Of a DNA stretch of 64,000 bases, positions 25,495 to 33,321 are shown piece by piece. Source of the stretch: Streptomyces sp. Je 1-369 (lineage in GTDB: Bacteria > Actinomycetota > Actinomycetes > Streptomycetales > Streptomycetaceae); assembly GCF_026810505.1 (NCBI RefSeq), contig NZ_CP101750.1, forward strand, positions 5,575,501-5,639,500, written 5' to 3'. The notes beneath the pieces were generated by a model that was not told the origin of the DNA, made no database searches, and was given only the letters and a program-made list of their open reading frames with translations. The translations under genes and the position numbers were made by a program. Every line of letters begins with the position of its first letter. Position 1 is the first letter of the stretch.

Positions 25495-26472
25495 GTGTAC
25501 GCGTTGCCGACCGCCATAGCCGTCACCGGCCCCGATCTCGTGCTGCCGTCACCCGACCGGCACACCCCGTCGGCCGCCGTCCTCCAGTCGGCCGTGCAGT
25601 CCCCGCGGACGTACTCCCTGGACCAGGCGCTCACGGAGATGCACACCCTCATCGAGCACCACGGCTACGTGATCGCGCTGTGCCCGTCCTCCGCGCCCGC
25701 GGCCGTCACCCGGCGCCTGTACGCGGTCCGCTCCGTCCTGGAGAGCGACCGCATCGCCGTCGTCCGCTCCGACCTGCCGCCGCTCGGCCTCGCCGTACTC
25801 GCCCTGCAACTGCGCCAGTTGTCGGTCTGCGACTTCAGCCCCGGCGTCCTGGCCTCCGCCGCCCGCCTCCTGTCCCACTACATCTACGCGGGCGCCCTCC
25901 TCGGCTCCGTCGCCCGCCTCGACCGCGGCAGGATCGACGTCAGCCTGGAGTCGCACGCCAAGTCCTGGCTCCCGGGCAGCCAGTTCGCGGCGCTCGCGAC
26001 GCCGAGTCCCGAGCTCGTGAAGGTGACGTCCGGCTCCGGCGGTGAGGAGGCAGACCTGCCCGCCCCCGGCTTCGCCACGCGACTCCTCTACGCCCCCGGC
26101 CGCCTCGCCCCCGGCTGGGTGACCGACACCCTCGCCCCCGCCTGGAAGGCCCAGGACGTCACCGAGGCGCGGCTGCCCGGCGAGTCCGAACGCTGGTGGG
26201 CCACCGGGAAGCTCGTCGAGTTCGCCGCCGCGATCCCGGACATCTCCGTCCTCTACCAGCTGGTGGCCTCCGTCAGACGCGACGACTGCCACTGGTGCGG
26301 CCTCGAACTCATCGGCGACCGCTGCGCGTTCTGCGCCGCGCCCCTGCCGCCGCCCGGCGAGCGCCCCGCGCAGCCGGTGCGCACTCTCGTCCCCGCGAGC
26401 CACCGGCTCCGCCCGGCCGCGGGCCCGGCCTCCGCACCAGGAACGTCCGCCCTGCCCCGCGGCGCCACGTAG
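25495..26472 (+). CDS. Hypothetical protein with C-terminal zinc ribbon, beside Tad locus
   Basis: A 325-residue protein of unknown function. The central part (about 30-240) is a mixed alpha/beta region with no recognised catalytic motif. Near residue 265 a CHWCGLELIGDRCAFC segment gives two CxxC pairs, i.e. a zinc ribbon, followed by a Pro/Ala/Arg-rich tail. There is no signal peptide or TM segment. It starts the rightward gene run that becomes the pilus cluster, 107 bases before cpaB. GTG 25495 is the most upstream sensible start (GGGGG just before it). A cytoplasmic accessory or regulatory role in the pilus system is only a guess from position. Confidence 0.7.
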   Translation: MYALPTAIAVTGPDLVLPSPDRHTPSAAVLQSAVQSPRTYSLDQALTEMHTLIEHHGYVIALCPSSAPAAVTRRLYAVRSVLESDRIAVVRSDLPPLGLAVLALQLRQLSVCDFSPGVLASAARLLSHYIYAGALLGSVARLDRGRIDVSLESHAKSWLPGSQFAALATPSPELVKVTSGSGGEEADLPAPGFATRLLYAPGRLAPGWVTDTLAPAWKAQDVTEARLPGESERWWATGKLVEFAAAIPDISVLYQLVASVRRDDCHWCGLELIGDRCAFCAAPLPPPGERPAQPVRTLVPASHRLRPAAGPASAPGTSALPRGAT

Positions 26473-26578
26473 GCCGCCCCACCGCTCCCTCGCTCCTCGT
26501 CACGCGACCGACGACCGCACGTGCGCCACCCCGCTCACTGTCCGTAGCCAACCGCACTCGATCGAGGTAGTCCGGCTT

Positions 26579-27289
26579 ATGAACTCACGCCAGCGCCGCG
26601 GCGTCATCCTGCTGGTCCTTTCGGTCCTGTGCGCGATCGGCGCGTTCGCGGGCGTCCTCTCGGTGATCCGCGACGCGAACTCGAAGGTCGGCCCCGAGGT
26701 CCCCGCGTACAAGCTCAAGGGCGACATCGCGCCCTACAAGGAACTGACCGCCGACCAGTTCGAGAAGGTCGAGATGCCCGAGCGATGGCTGTCCGACAAC
26801 GCCGTCACCGACCTCCGCGAGATCCGCGGCAAGATCGCCGTCACCCAGCTGCGCAGGGGCTCGCTGCTGCAGTCCGACATGATCGTCGGACGCCCCGAAC
26901 TCGGCCCGGGCCAGCAGGAGATCGCCATCATGATCGACGCGGCGACGGGCGTCGCGGGCAAGATCACACCCGGCGCGAAGGTCAACATCTACGCCACCTT
27001 CAAGGGGGAGACCGACAACGCCGAGGACCAGTCCAAAGTCATCGTGGAGGGCGCCAAGGTGCTGGACGTCGGCAAGCTGACCCCGCTCGAACCCGACCAG
27101 GACGACCGTACGCGCCGCAGGGCCATGGAAGCGGTGCCGATCACCTTCGCCCTCGGCACGGCGGACGCCCAGCGCGTCGCGTACGCCGAATCCTTCGCCA
27201 CCCATGTCCGACTCGCCCTGGTCGGCGCGGGCGGCGACGCGACCGTGCCGCCCAGGGACCGGACGTACACCCTCGACGAGGACAAGTAG
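26579..27289 (+). CDS. cpaB: Flp pilus assembly protein CpaB (RcpC-like)
   Basis: A 236-residue protein with an N-terminal TM anchor (8-27, GVILLVLSVLCAIGAFAGVL) and an extracytoplasmic SAF-type domain (VPAYKLKGDIAPYKELTADQFE...ITQLRRGSLLQSDMIV) followed by the RcpC/CpaB region with GKITPGAKVNIYATF. CpaB contributes to the extracellular or periplasm-equivalent part of the Tad machine. The final 22 codons (GGDATVPPRDRTYTLDEDK and neighbours) lie in a 130-bp segment that is duplicated 226 bases downstream. GAGG precedes ATG 26579 at a rather long spacing. Confidence 0.88.
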   Translation: MNSRQRRGVILLVLSVLCAIGAFAGVLSVIRDANSKVGPEVPAYKLKGDIAPYKELTADQFEKVEMPERWLSDNAVTDLREIRGKIAVTQLRRGSLLQSDMIVGRPELGPGQQEIAIMIDAATGVAGKITPGAKVNIYATFKGETDNAEDQSKVIVEGAKVLDVGKLTPLEPDQDDRTRRRAMEAVPITFALGTADAQRVAYAESFATHVRLALVGAGGDATVPPRDRTYTLDEDK

Positions 27290-27579
27290 GAGGTCACGTA
27301 TGACCACTCGGATCCTCCCCGCCGTCGGCGACATCGACGCGGCCCGCGCGCTGTCCACGGTGACGGGCCGACTGCCCGGCACGGGACCGGCGCTGCCCGT
27401 CGGCCTCGTCGGGGAACTGCGCGACCGTGTCGCCGGGCTCGTCCCGGACGGCGCAGGCGGCGACGCGACCGTGCCGCCCAGGGACCGGACGTACACCCTC
27501 GACGAGGACAAGTAGGAGGTCAGGTATGACCACTCGGATCCTCCCCGCCGTCGGCGACATCGACGCGGCCCGCGCGCTG
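27224..27579 (+). repeat. 130-bp direct repeat spanning cpaB end and cpaE start
   Basis: Bases 27224-27353 recur at 27450-27579 (offset 226) with two mismatches (27229 and 27297 versus their partners). Each copy contains the end of cpaB, its TAG stop, the GTAGGAGGTCA ribosome site and the first 18 codons of cpaE. Between the copies the sequence is only distantly similar to the corresponding part of cpaE. Confidence 0.95.
27300..27515 (+). CDS. Chimeric 71-residue ORF: CpaE N-terminus joined to CpaB C-terminus
   Basis: Residues 1-18 (MTTRILPAVGDIDAARAL) are identical to the start of the CpaE-TadE protein, residues 19-50 are a diverged relative of the next CpaE segment (LPGTGPALPVG versus LPDTEPALPVG), and the last 20 (GGDATVPPRDRTYTLDEDK) equal the CpaB C-terminus. 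AGGAGGT precedes its ATG, exactly as before the true cpaE, so it is likely translated. It appears to be a by-product of tandem duplication; it has no ATPase motif. Whether the peptide is functional is unknown. Confidence 0.65.
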   Translation: MTTRILPAVGDIDAARALSTVTGRLPGTGPALPVGLVGELRDRVAGLVPDGAGGDATVPPRDRTYTLDEDK

Positions 27580-29145
27580 ACCGCCCTCACCAACCAGCTT
27601 CCCGACACCGAACCCGCGCTGCCCGTCGGCGACTCCACGGCGCTCCTCGACACCCTCGCGCGGCTCGCCGCCGAGTCCGTCGACGAACTGCCCGAAGTCG
27701 TCCTCGTCCACGAGCGCATCGGGCCCGTCCCCGCCCTCGACCTCATCCGCGACCTCGTCCTGCGCTTCCCCGCGGTCGGCGTCGTCCTCATCACCGCCGA
27801 CACCGGCCCCGGACTCCTCACCGCCGCCATGGACTCCGGCGCCCGCGGCATCGTCGGCCTCCCGCTCGCCTACGACGCCCTCGCCGAACGCGTCCAGGCC
27901 GCCGCCTCCTGGTCCACCGGGATGCGCAGGCACCTGGGCAGTGGAAGCGGCGGGAACCTTGAGCTGTACACGGGGAGCGGGGCTACGGGCGCGGGCACCG
28001 TCGTCACCGTCAGCGGCGCCAAGGGCGGCGTCGGCACGACCCTCACCGCCGTCCACCTCGCCCTCGCCTCCCGCGCGTCCGGCCGCAGCGTCGCCCTCGT
28101 CGACCTCGACCTCCAGTCCGGCGACGTCGCCTCCTACCTCGACGTGCAGTTCCGCCGCTCGATCGCCGACCTCGCCGCGATCTCCGACATCACACCCCGC
28201 GTCCTCCAGGACGCCGTCTACACCCACGAGACCGGCATCGGCCTGCTCCTCGCCCCCGCCGACGGCGAACGCGGCGAAGAGATCACCGACCGCGTCGCCC
28301 GCCAGACCATCGGCGCCCTGCGCGCCCGCTACGACGTCGTGGTCGTCGACTGCGGCTCCTACGTCACCGGCGCGGGCGCCACCGCCGTCGAACTCGCCGA
28401 CCAGGCCCTGCTGCTCCTCACCCCCGACGTCGTCGCCGTCCGCGCGGCCAAGCGCATGGTGCGCCTCTGGGACCGGCTGCAGATCCGCAAGGCCGAGGAG
28501 ACCGTCACCGTCGTCAACCGGCACGGCAAGAGCGCGGAGATCCAGCCCGTCCTCGTCGAACGCGTCACCGGGACCAAGACCGCACGGACCACCGTGCCCG
28601 CCTGCTTCAAGGAACTGCAGGCCGCCGTCGACGCGGGCCGCATGCAGGACCTCGAAAGCCGCTCCACCGTCAAACAGGCCCTGTGGGGCCTCGCGGGCGA
28701 ACTGGGCCTCGTCGACCCGGACGCGGCGGGCACGAACGGCAGGCGCGGGCTCGCCCTGCGCAGGAAGGCGGCGAGCGGCGACCGCGGCGCGGTCACCCTC
28801 GAATTCGCCGGGATGTTCCCGCTGCTGCTCGCCGTCATGGCGATCCTCTGGCAGTGCGCGCTCTACGGCTACACGTACTCCCTCGCCGGAAACGCGGCGG
28901 ACGAGGCGGCCCGCGCGGCCACCGCGGCCTACGCGGCGGGCGAGGGCGCGGCCGGGGCCTGCTCCGACGCCGCCCGGCAGCACCTGCCCGACGCATGGCA
29001 GGACGCGGCGGTGTCCTGCACGGACGAGGGCACGGTGTGGAAGGCCCACGTCTCCGTGGACGTACCCGTGTTCTTCCCGGGATTCGACGCGGGATGGCAC
29101 GTCGACGGGGAGGCGGGGGCGGCGAAGGAGGGGGAGGACGAGTGA
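27526..29145 (+). CDS. Fusion of CpaE/TadZ-type ATPase with a TadE pseudopilin domain
   Basis: A 539-residue protein. Residues about 1-140 are a receiver-like CpaE N-domain (EVVLVHERIGPVPALDLIRDL...GVVLITADTG). Residues about 155-400 are a MinD/ParA-type ATPase with deviant Walker A SGAKGGVGTT (from 162), VDLDLQSGD and VVVDCGSY. From about 419, DRGAVTLEFAGMFPLLLAVMAILW is a TadE/class III leader plus TM helix, followed by a Cys-containing extracytoplasmic tail to 539. CpaE proteins localise Tad machines; TadE is a minor pseudopilin. No stop or frameshift separates them. The stop overlaps the next tadE start (GTGA). Confidence 0.88.
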   Translation: MTTRILPAVGDIDAARALTALTNQLPDTEPALPVGDSTALLDTLARLAAESVDELPEVVLVHERIGPVPALDLIRDLVLRFPAVGVVLITADTGPGLLTAAMDSGARGIVGLPLAYDALAERVQAAASWSTGMRRHLGSGSGGNLELYTGSGATGAGTVVTVSGAKGGVGTTLTAVHLALASRASGRSVALVDLDLQSGDVASYLDVQFRRSIADLAAISDITPRVLQDAVYTHETGIGLLLAPADGERGEEITDRVARQTIGALRARYDVVVVDCGSYVTGAGATAVELADQALLLLTPDVVAVRAAKRMVRLWDRLQIRKAEETVTVVNRHGKSAEIQPVLVERVTGTKTARTTVPACFKELQAAVDAGRMQDLESRSTVKQALWGLAGELGLVDPDAAGTNGRRGLALRRKAASGDRGAVTLEFAGMFPLLLAVMAILWQCALYGYTYSLAGNAADEAARAATAAYAAGEGAAGACSDAARQHLPDAWQDAAVSCTDEGTVWKAHVSVDVPVFFPGFDAGWHVDGEAGAAKEGEDE

Positions 29146-29540
29146 GCCGGTCCTGGGCCCGGTCAGGGCGCCGTCGCCACCGCTGGGACGACCGGGGCGT
29201 ATCCATGCTGGAGTTCGCCGGGTTCCTGCCGATCCTGCTGCTCATCGGCCTCGCCGCGATCCAGCTCGGCCTGGTCGGCTACGCGGCCAACCAGGCGGGC
29301 TCCGGCGCCAGAGCCGCCGCCCGCGCCGCCTCGCAGGGCGACTCGGGGGAGGCGGCGGGCTCCGCCGCCATGGACGGCGGCCTGACCGCGTCCGTCGGCG
29401 TCAGCAAGGGCGGCGCCACGACGACCGCCACGGTCGAGGTGCAGGTGCCCACCCTGCTCCCCTTCATCGACACGGACTGGAGCGTCACCAAGGAGGCGAC
29501 GATGCCGAACGACGACGCACCGGACACCGACTGGCCCTGA
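29142..29540 (+). CDS. tadE: TadE-family pseudopilin
   Basis: A 132-residue protein with a basic leader (SRSWARSGRRRHRWDDRG), then G-VSML-EF, the Gly-x4-Glu processing context for a prepilin peptidase, and the TM helix AGFLPILLLIGLAAIQLGLVGYAA. The extracytoplasmic remainder is small and Ala/Thr-rich. GTG 29142 overlaps the ATPase-TadE fusion stop by four bases and has GGAGGGGGAGG upstream, giving tight coupling. With the fusion's own TadE domain the cluster encodes two TadE-like proteins in tandem. They probably initiate or stabilise the Flp pilus. Confidence 0.87.
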   Translation: MSRSWARSGRRRHRWDDRGVSMLEFAGFLPILLLIGLAAIQLGLVGYAANQAGSGARAAARAASQGDSGEAAGSAAMDGGLTASVGVSKGGATTTATVEVQVPTLLPFIDTDWSVTKEATMPNDDAPDTDWP

Positions 29541-29592
29541 CCCTGACTGACCCTGACACAGACCGCACGCATGAGGGAGGTTGAAGGACGAC

Positions 29593-30930
29593 ATGAGTCT
29601 GCGCGACCGCGTGGCCCCCACCCACCAGACCGAGCCGAGCCGCGACGACGGCCTCGTCGCCGTCTACCGCTCCAAGCTCCTGGAGGAGATCGACCTCGCC
29701 GAGATGTCGTCGCTCACGGCCGCGGACCGCCGCGTCCGCCTGGAGCGCGTACTCGGCCACATCATCAGCCGCGAAGGCCCCGTCCTCTCCACCTCCGAAC
29801 GCTCCCAGCTGATCCGCCGCGTCGTCGACGAGGCCCTCGGACTCGGCGTACTCGAACCGCTCCTCGCCGACACGTCCATCACGGAGATCATGGTCAACGG
29901 CCCCGACTCGATCTTCGTCGAACGGGCCGGACGCGTGGAACAGCTCCCCCTCCGCTTCGCCTCGAACGACCAGCTCATGCAGACGATCGAACGCATCGTG
30001 TCGACCGTCAACCGCCGCGTCGACGAGTCGAACCCCATGGTCGACGCCCGCCTGCCCACCGGCGAGCGCGTCAACGTGATCATCCCGCCGCTCGCCCTGA
30101 CCGGCGCCACCCTCACCATCCGCCGCTTCCCGCGCGCCTACACCCTCCCCGAACTCATCGGCCTCGGCTCCCTCGACGAGCACATGCTGATGCTGCTCTC
30201 CGCGTTCGTGCGCGCCCGCTTCAACCTCATCGTCAGCGGCGGTACGGGCACCGGCAAGACGACCCTGCTCAACGCCCTCTCCGGCCTGATCCCGGGCCGC
30301 GAACGCATCATCACCATCGAGGACTCGGCGGAGCTCCAGCTCCAGCAGGAACACGTGATCCGCCTGGAATCCCGCCCACCGAACGTCGAGGGCAAGGGCC
30401 AGATCACCATCCGCGACCTCGTCCGCAACAGCCTCCGCATGCGCCCCGACCGCATCATCGTCGGAGAGGTCCGCGGCGGCGAGACCCTCGACATGCTCCA
30501 GGCCATGTCGACGGGCCACGACGGCTCGCTCGCCACCGTCCACGCGAACACCGCGGAGGACGCCCTCATGCGCCTCCAGACCCTCGGCTCCATGTCGGAG
30601 GTCCAGATCCCCTTCGAGGCGCTGAGGGACCAGATCAACTCGGCCGTCGACGTCGTCATCCAGCTCGCCCGGCACGGCGACGGCTCCCGCAAGGTCGCCG
30701 AGATCGTGCTGCTCGTTTCCCACGGCCGCCAGCACTTCCGCATCGTGCCGGTCTCCCGCTTCGTGCCACGCCCGCTCGGCGCGGACCGCGTCGTGCACGG
30801 CCACTTCGAGCACCTGCCGCTGCCGCGGGAGATCGCCGACAAGCTGTACGTCGCGAACGAACCGGTGCCACCCGCATTCGGCGTGGCGGAGGCGATCGAC
30901 GTACTGGACACGAGGGAAGCGATCGGATGA
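29593..30930 (+). CDS. cpaF: Tad secretion ATPase CpaF/TadA
   Basis: A 445-residue type II/IV secretion ATPase of the GspE/VirB11 superfamily that powers pilus assembly (and possibly retraction). It has an N-terminal helical domain, EIMVNGPDSIFVERAGR, Walker A GGTGTGKTT (about 215-223), the Asp box ITIEDSAELQL, the Walker B region MRPDRIIVGEVRGGE and the His box STGHDGSLATVHAN. ATG 29593 has GAAGGA 5 bases away; TTG 29581 is in frame but lacks its own site. It is followed with an ATGA overlap by tadB. It acts on the cytoplasmic face with the TadB/TadC membrane platform. Confidence 0.96.
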   Translation: MSLRDRVAPTHQTEPSRDDGLVAVYRSKLLEEIDLAEMSSLTAADRRVRLERVLGHIISREGPVLSTSERSQLIRRVVDEALGLGVLEPLLADTSITEIMVNGPDSIFVERAGRVEQLPLRFASNDQLMQTIERIVSTVNRRVDESNPMVDARLPTGERVNVIIPPLALTGATLTIRRFPRAYTLPELIGLGSLDEHMLMLLSAFVRARFNLIVSGGTGTGKTTLLNALSGLIPGRERIITIEDSAELQLQQEHVIRLESRPPNVEGKGQITIRDLVRNSLRMRPDRIIVGEVRGGETLDMLQAMSTGHDGSLATVHANTAEDALMRLQTLGSMSEVQIPFEALRDQINSAVDVVIQLARHGDGSRKVAEIVLLVSHGRQHFRIVPVSRFVPRPLGADRVVHGHFEHLPLPREIADKLYVANEPVPPAFGVAEAIDVLDTREAIG

Positions 30931-31874
30931 ACGACCCCGCACTCCTCGCCCTGGGCGCCACCCTCCTGACGGGCACGCTCGCGGTCGCGGGCGTCCACAC
31001 GTACGCGTCGGGCCGCGCCCAGCGCCAGGCCCTGGTGGACCGCCTCGCGCTAGGCCCCGGCACGGGGGACGGCGGCCCACCCGGCCGCACCCGTCGCTTC
31101 GCCACCGTCGACCGCCGCCTGCGCCGCACCCGCCTGGGCCGCGCGATCCACCTGCGCCTGTCCTCGACGGGCCTCGACCTCACGGCGGGCGAGTTCTTCA
31201 CCTACGTCGTCGCGGTCGTCGCCGCCCTCTGGCTGATCGCGGCGGCGACACTGGCCCCGTTCTTCGGCCCGATCGCGGGCGTCGTGGCGATATGGGGCGC
31301 GACCGCGTTCCTCAACTGGCAACGCCAGAAACGCATCGAGGCGTTCATCAACCAGCTCCCGGACGTGGCCCGCATCCTGGCGAACGCGACGGCGGCGGGC
31401 CTGGCGCTGCGCACGTCGCTGGCCATGGCGGCGGAAGAACTGGAAGCCCCCGCGGGCGAGGAACTCTCCCACGTCGCGGACCAACTGACGATGGGCCGAT
31501 CGATCGACGACACGCTGGGCGAACTGGCCGCCCGCCTCCCGTCCCGGGAACTCATCGTCCTCGTCACGACCCTCGTCCTGTCCAACAAGGCGGGCGGCAC
31601 GGTGGTCAACTCGCTGCGGAACCTCACCCAGACGCTTGAGGACCGCAAGGAGACCCGGCGCGAGGTCCGCACGATGCTCTCGGAGGTCAACGCGACGGCC
31701 TTCACGGTCCCGCTCCTGGGCCTGGGTTCCCTGCTCCTCATCAACTCGTCGAACGAAGGCGCACTGGAACGGGTGACGGGTTCACCTCTGGGCCAGACAC
31801 TGATCCTGATCTCGCTGGGCCTGTACGGCGTCGGCTTCTTCGCGATCCGCCGCCTGGGAAAGATCGAAGTGTAG
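30927..31874 (+). CDS. tadB: Tad platform membrane protein TadB (GspF family)
   Basis: A 315-residue inner-membrane protein. An N-terminal TM (about 5-25) is followed by a cytoplasmic linker, two central TM segments (about 92-125, VVAVVAALWLIAAATLAPFFGPIAGVVAIWG), the T2SSF domain (PDVARILANATAAGLALRTSLAMAAEEL...LTMGRSIDDTLGELAARLPSRELIVLVTTLVL) and a C-terminal TM pair ending GFFAIRRL. TadB and TadC together form the platform that CpaF drives. ATG 30927 overlaps the cpaF stop by four bases. Confidence 0.93.
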   Translation: MNDPALLALGATLLTGTLAVAGVHTYASGRAQRQALVDRLALGPGTGDGGPPGRTRRFATVDRRLRRTRLGRAIHLRLSSTGLDLTAGEFFTYVVAVVAALWLIAAATLAPFFGPIAGVVAIWGATAFLNWQRQKRIEAFINQLPDVARILANATAAGLALRTSLAMAAEELEAPAGEELSHVADQLTMGRSIDDTLGELAARLPSRELIVLVTTLVLSNKAGGTVVNSLRNLTQTLEDRKETRREVRTMLSEVNATAFTVPLLGLGSLLLINSSNEGALERVTGSPLGQTLILISLGLYGVGFFAIRRLGKIEV

Positions 31875-31913
31875 ATACTCGGTGCCGGCAAGTTGAGGAA
31901 GGAGGGAGTCACC

Positions 31914-32804
31914 GTGCTGAGCCTGCTCCTAGCGGCCGTGATGGGCCTCGCTGTGGCCGGCGTCTGCCAGGGCGTCCGCATGTACCGCGCGGACGCGAAG
32001 CTGCCGACCGATCTGGCCGTGGCCCTGGAGGTCGGCGCGACCCGGGTCTCGGTGGCGGGCTCGGCGGTGGACCGCCTCGGCATGCGCTTCGCGCCCCTGG
32101 TCCTGCGCCTGATGGGCCCGAAACGGGTCGACGCGAAGCGCCGCAGGATAGACATGGCGGGCAACCCCGGCGGCCTGACGATCGACCGATACGCGGCACG
32201 GCGGGCGGTCTACGGCGTCTTCGGCCTCGTCCTCGGCCTGGTCTTCCTCACCAACGGCTCCCCGCTCTTCGGCGTGCTCACGCTCGCCTTCGGCGCGGTG
32301 GCGGCGGACGCGCTGATCTGGCAGGCGATCCGTGAACGCCGCGAGGTCATCGACCGCACGCTGCCCGACTTCCTGGACGTCCTCGCCGTCGTCGTCTCGG
32401 CGGGCCTCGGCTTCCGCCAGGCGCTGGACCGCGTCGCGGAACGGTACGAGGGGCCGTGGGCGGACGAACTCCGCATCACGCTCCGCCAGATGGACATGGG
32501 CGTCAGCCGCCGCCAGGCCTTCGACGACCTGCGCCGCCGCAACGCGTCCGAACAGGTCGCCCAGTTCGTCTCGGCGCTCCAGCAGGGGGAGGAGCTGGGC
32601 TCCCCGATCGCGGACACGCTGATCCAGATCGCCACGGACATGCGCCGCACGGACGCGCAGAACTCCCGCCGCAGGGCGGCGAAGACGATCCCCAAGGCGA
32701 CGATGGTGACGCTCGTGTTCATGCTCCCGGCCACGATGATCCTGATCGCGGCGGGCATGTTCCTGGGCTCGGGTTCGGACTTCGGCTCCATCCTGAACCG
32801 TTGA
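31914..32804 (+). CDS. tadC: Tad platform membrane protein TadC (GspF family)
   Basis: A 296-residue protein with an N-terminal TM (SLLLAAVMGLAVAGVCQG), a cytoplasmic region, a TM pair near 100-140 and a T2SSF domain with LPDFLDVLAVVVSAGLGFRQALDRVAE...MDMGVSRRQAFDDLRRR and a C-terminal TM LVFMLPATMILIAAGMFLG. GTG 31914 is preferred over TTG 31893 because AGGAAGGAGGGA lies just before it. It follows tadB by 39 bases. It is the second half of the membrane platform. Confidence 0.92.
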   Translation: MLSLLLAAVMGLAVAGVCQGVRMYRADAKLPTDLAVALEVGATRVSVAGSAVDRLGMRFAPLVLRLMGPKRVDAKRRRIDMAGNPGGLTIDRYAARRAVYGVFGLVLGLVFLTNGSPLFGVLTLAFGAVAADALIWQAIRERREVIDRTLPDFLDVLAVVVSAGLGFRQALDRVAERYEGPWADELRITLRQMDMGVSRRQAFDDLRRRNASEQVAQFVSALQQGEELGSPIADTLIQIATDMRRTDAQNSRRRAAKTIPKATMVTLVFMLPATMILIAAGMFLGSGSDFGSILNR

Positions 32805-33102
32805 GTCGGGACGGTTGGGATGCGGTTGAGAAGCGGTTTGGATGCGGTTGAGATGAACGACTTCGCGAAAGCTCTTCGCGGATGCAACTCGATGTGGGAC
32901 AGTCAGGGCTGAGTTCACGGTTCGCGTGAGGGGACTTCGTGCATGGTGATCTCAACGAGGGGGAAGAGAACCCGCCAACTTGCGGGCCGGGCACCCCGGA
33001 TACCGCTTGCGTTGCGCAGAGTTGCTGCCGATGCACGCCGTGTGGCGTACGTTGCCTCTGACCACAAAGGGCGCGGTATCGGGTGGGAGAGGCGGGTCCG
33101 TC
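32805..33102 (+). other. Intergenic region before the pilin gene, with direct repeat
   Basis: No gene is seen in these 298 bases. The 14-mer GGATGCGGTTGAGA occurs at 32818-32831 and 32840-32853, and a small hairpin CGCGAA/TTCGCG follows near 32866-32882. G+C is visibly lower than in the genes around. It may carry a separate promoter so that the pilin is made in excess over the assembly proteins; no convincing -35/-10 pair was identified. Confidence 0.5.
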
Positions 33103-33321
33103 ATGCTGAAGGAACGCGTGCTCAAAGTCTGGGTCGACTGGACGGTCTCCGTGTCGACGCGGATTCGGGGGGAGGGGCGGGATGCGGGGGCGGGGTTTGT
33201 GGAGTATGCGGGGCTGATGATTCTTATTGCGGGGATCTATACGTTGATCGACCAGCTGGGGCTGGACGGCAAGATCTCGCAGGCGATCGGCAACGCGGTC
33301 AACGACGTGATTGGCGCCTGA
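33103..33321 (+). CDS. Flp-like type IVb pilin
   Basis: A 72-residue prepilin: a long basic leader (MLKERVLKVWVDWTVSVSTRIRGEGRD), then AGAGFVEYAGLMILIAGIYTLID with the Gly-x4-Glu-Tyr processing motif and hydrophobic helix, and a short tail ending AVNDVIGA. It would be the major subunit of the Tad pilus. Codon use from 33180 to 33260 is unlike its neighbours (many GGG, TTT, TAT, ATT, CTT). Start ATG 33103 has GGGAGAGGCGGG upstream. The TGA stop overlaps a CTG that is the only in-frame start-like codon for the next ORF. Confidence 0.85.
   Translation: MLKERVLKVWVDWTVSVSTRIRGEGRDAGAGFVEYAGLMILIAGIYTLIDQLGLDGKISQAIGNAVNDVIGA

Noticed and set aside
27300..27515. A true antitoxin or regulator in the Tad operon
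   Set aside because: Both ends are copies of neighbouring genes, so duplication explains the ORF better than an independent functional gene.
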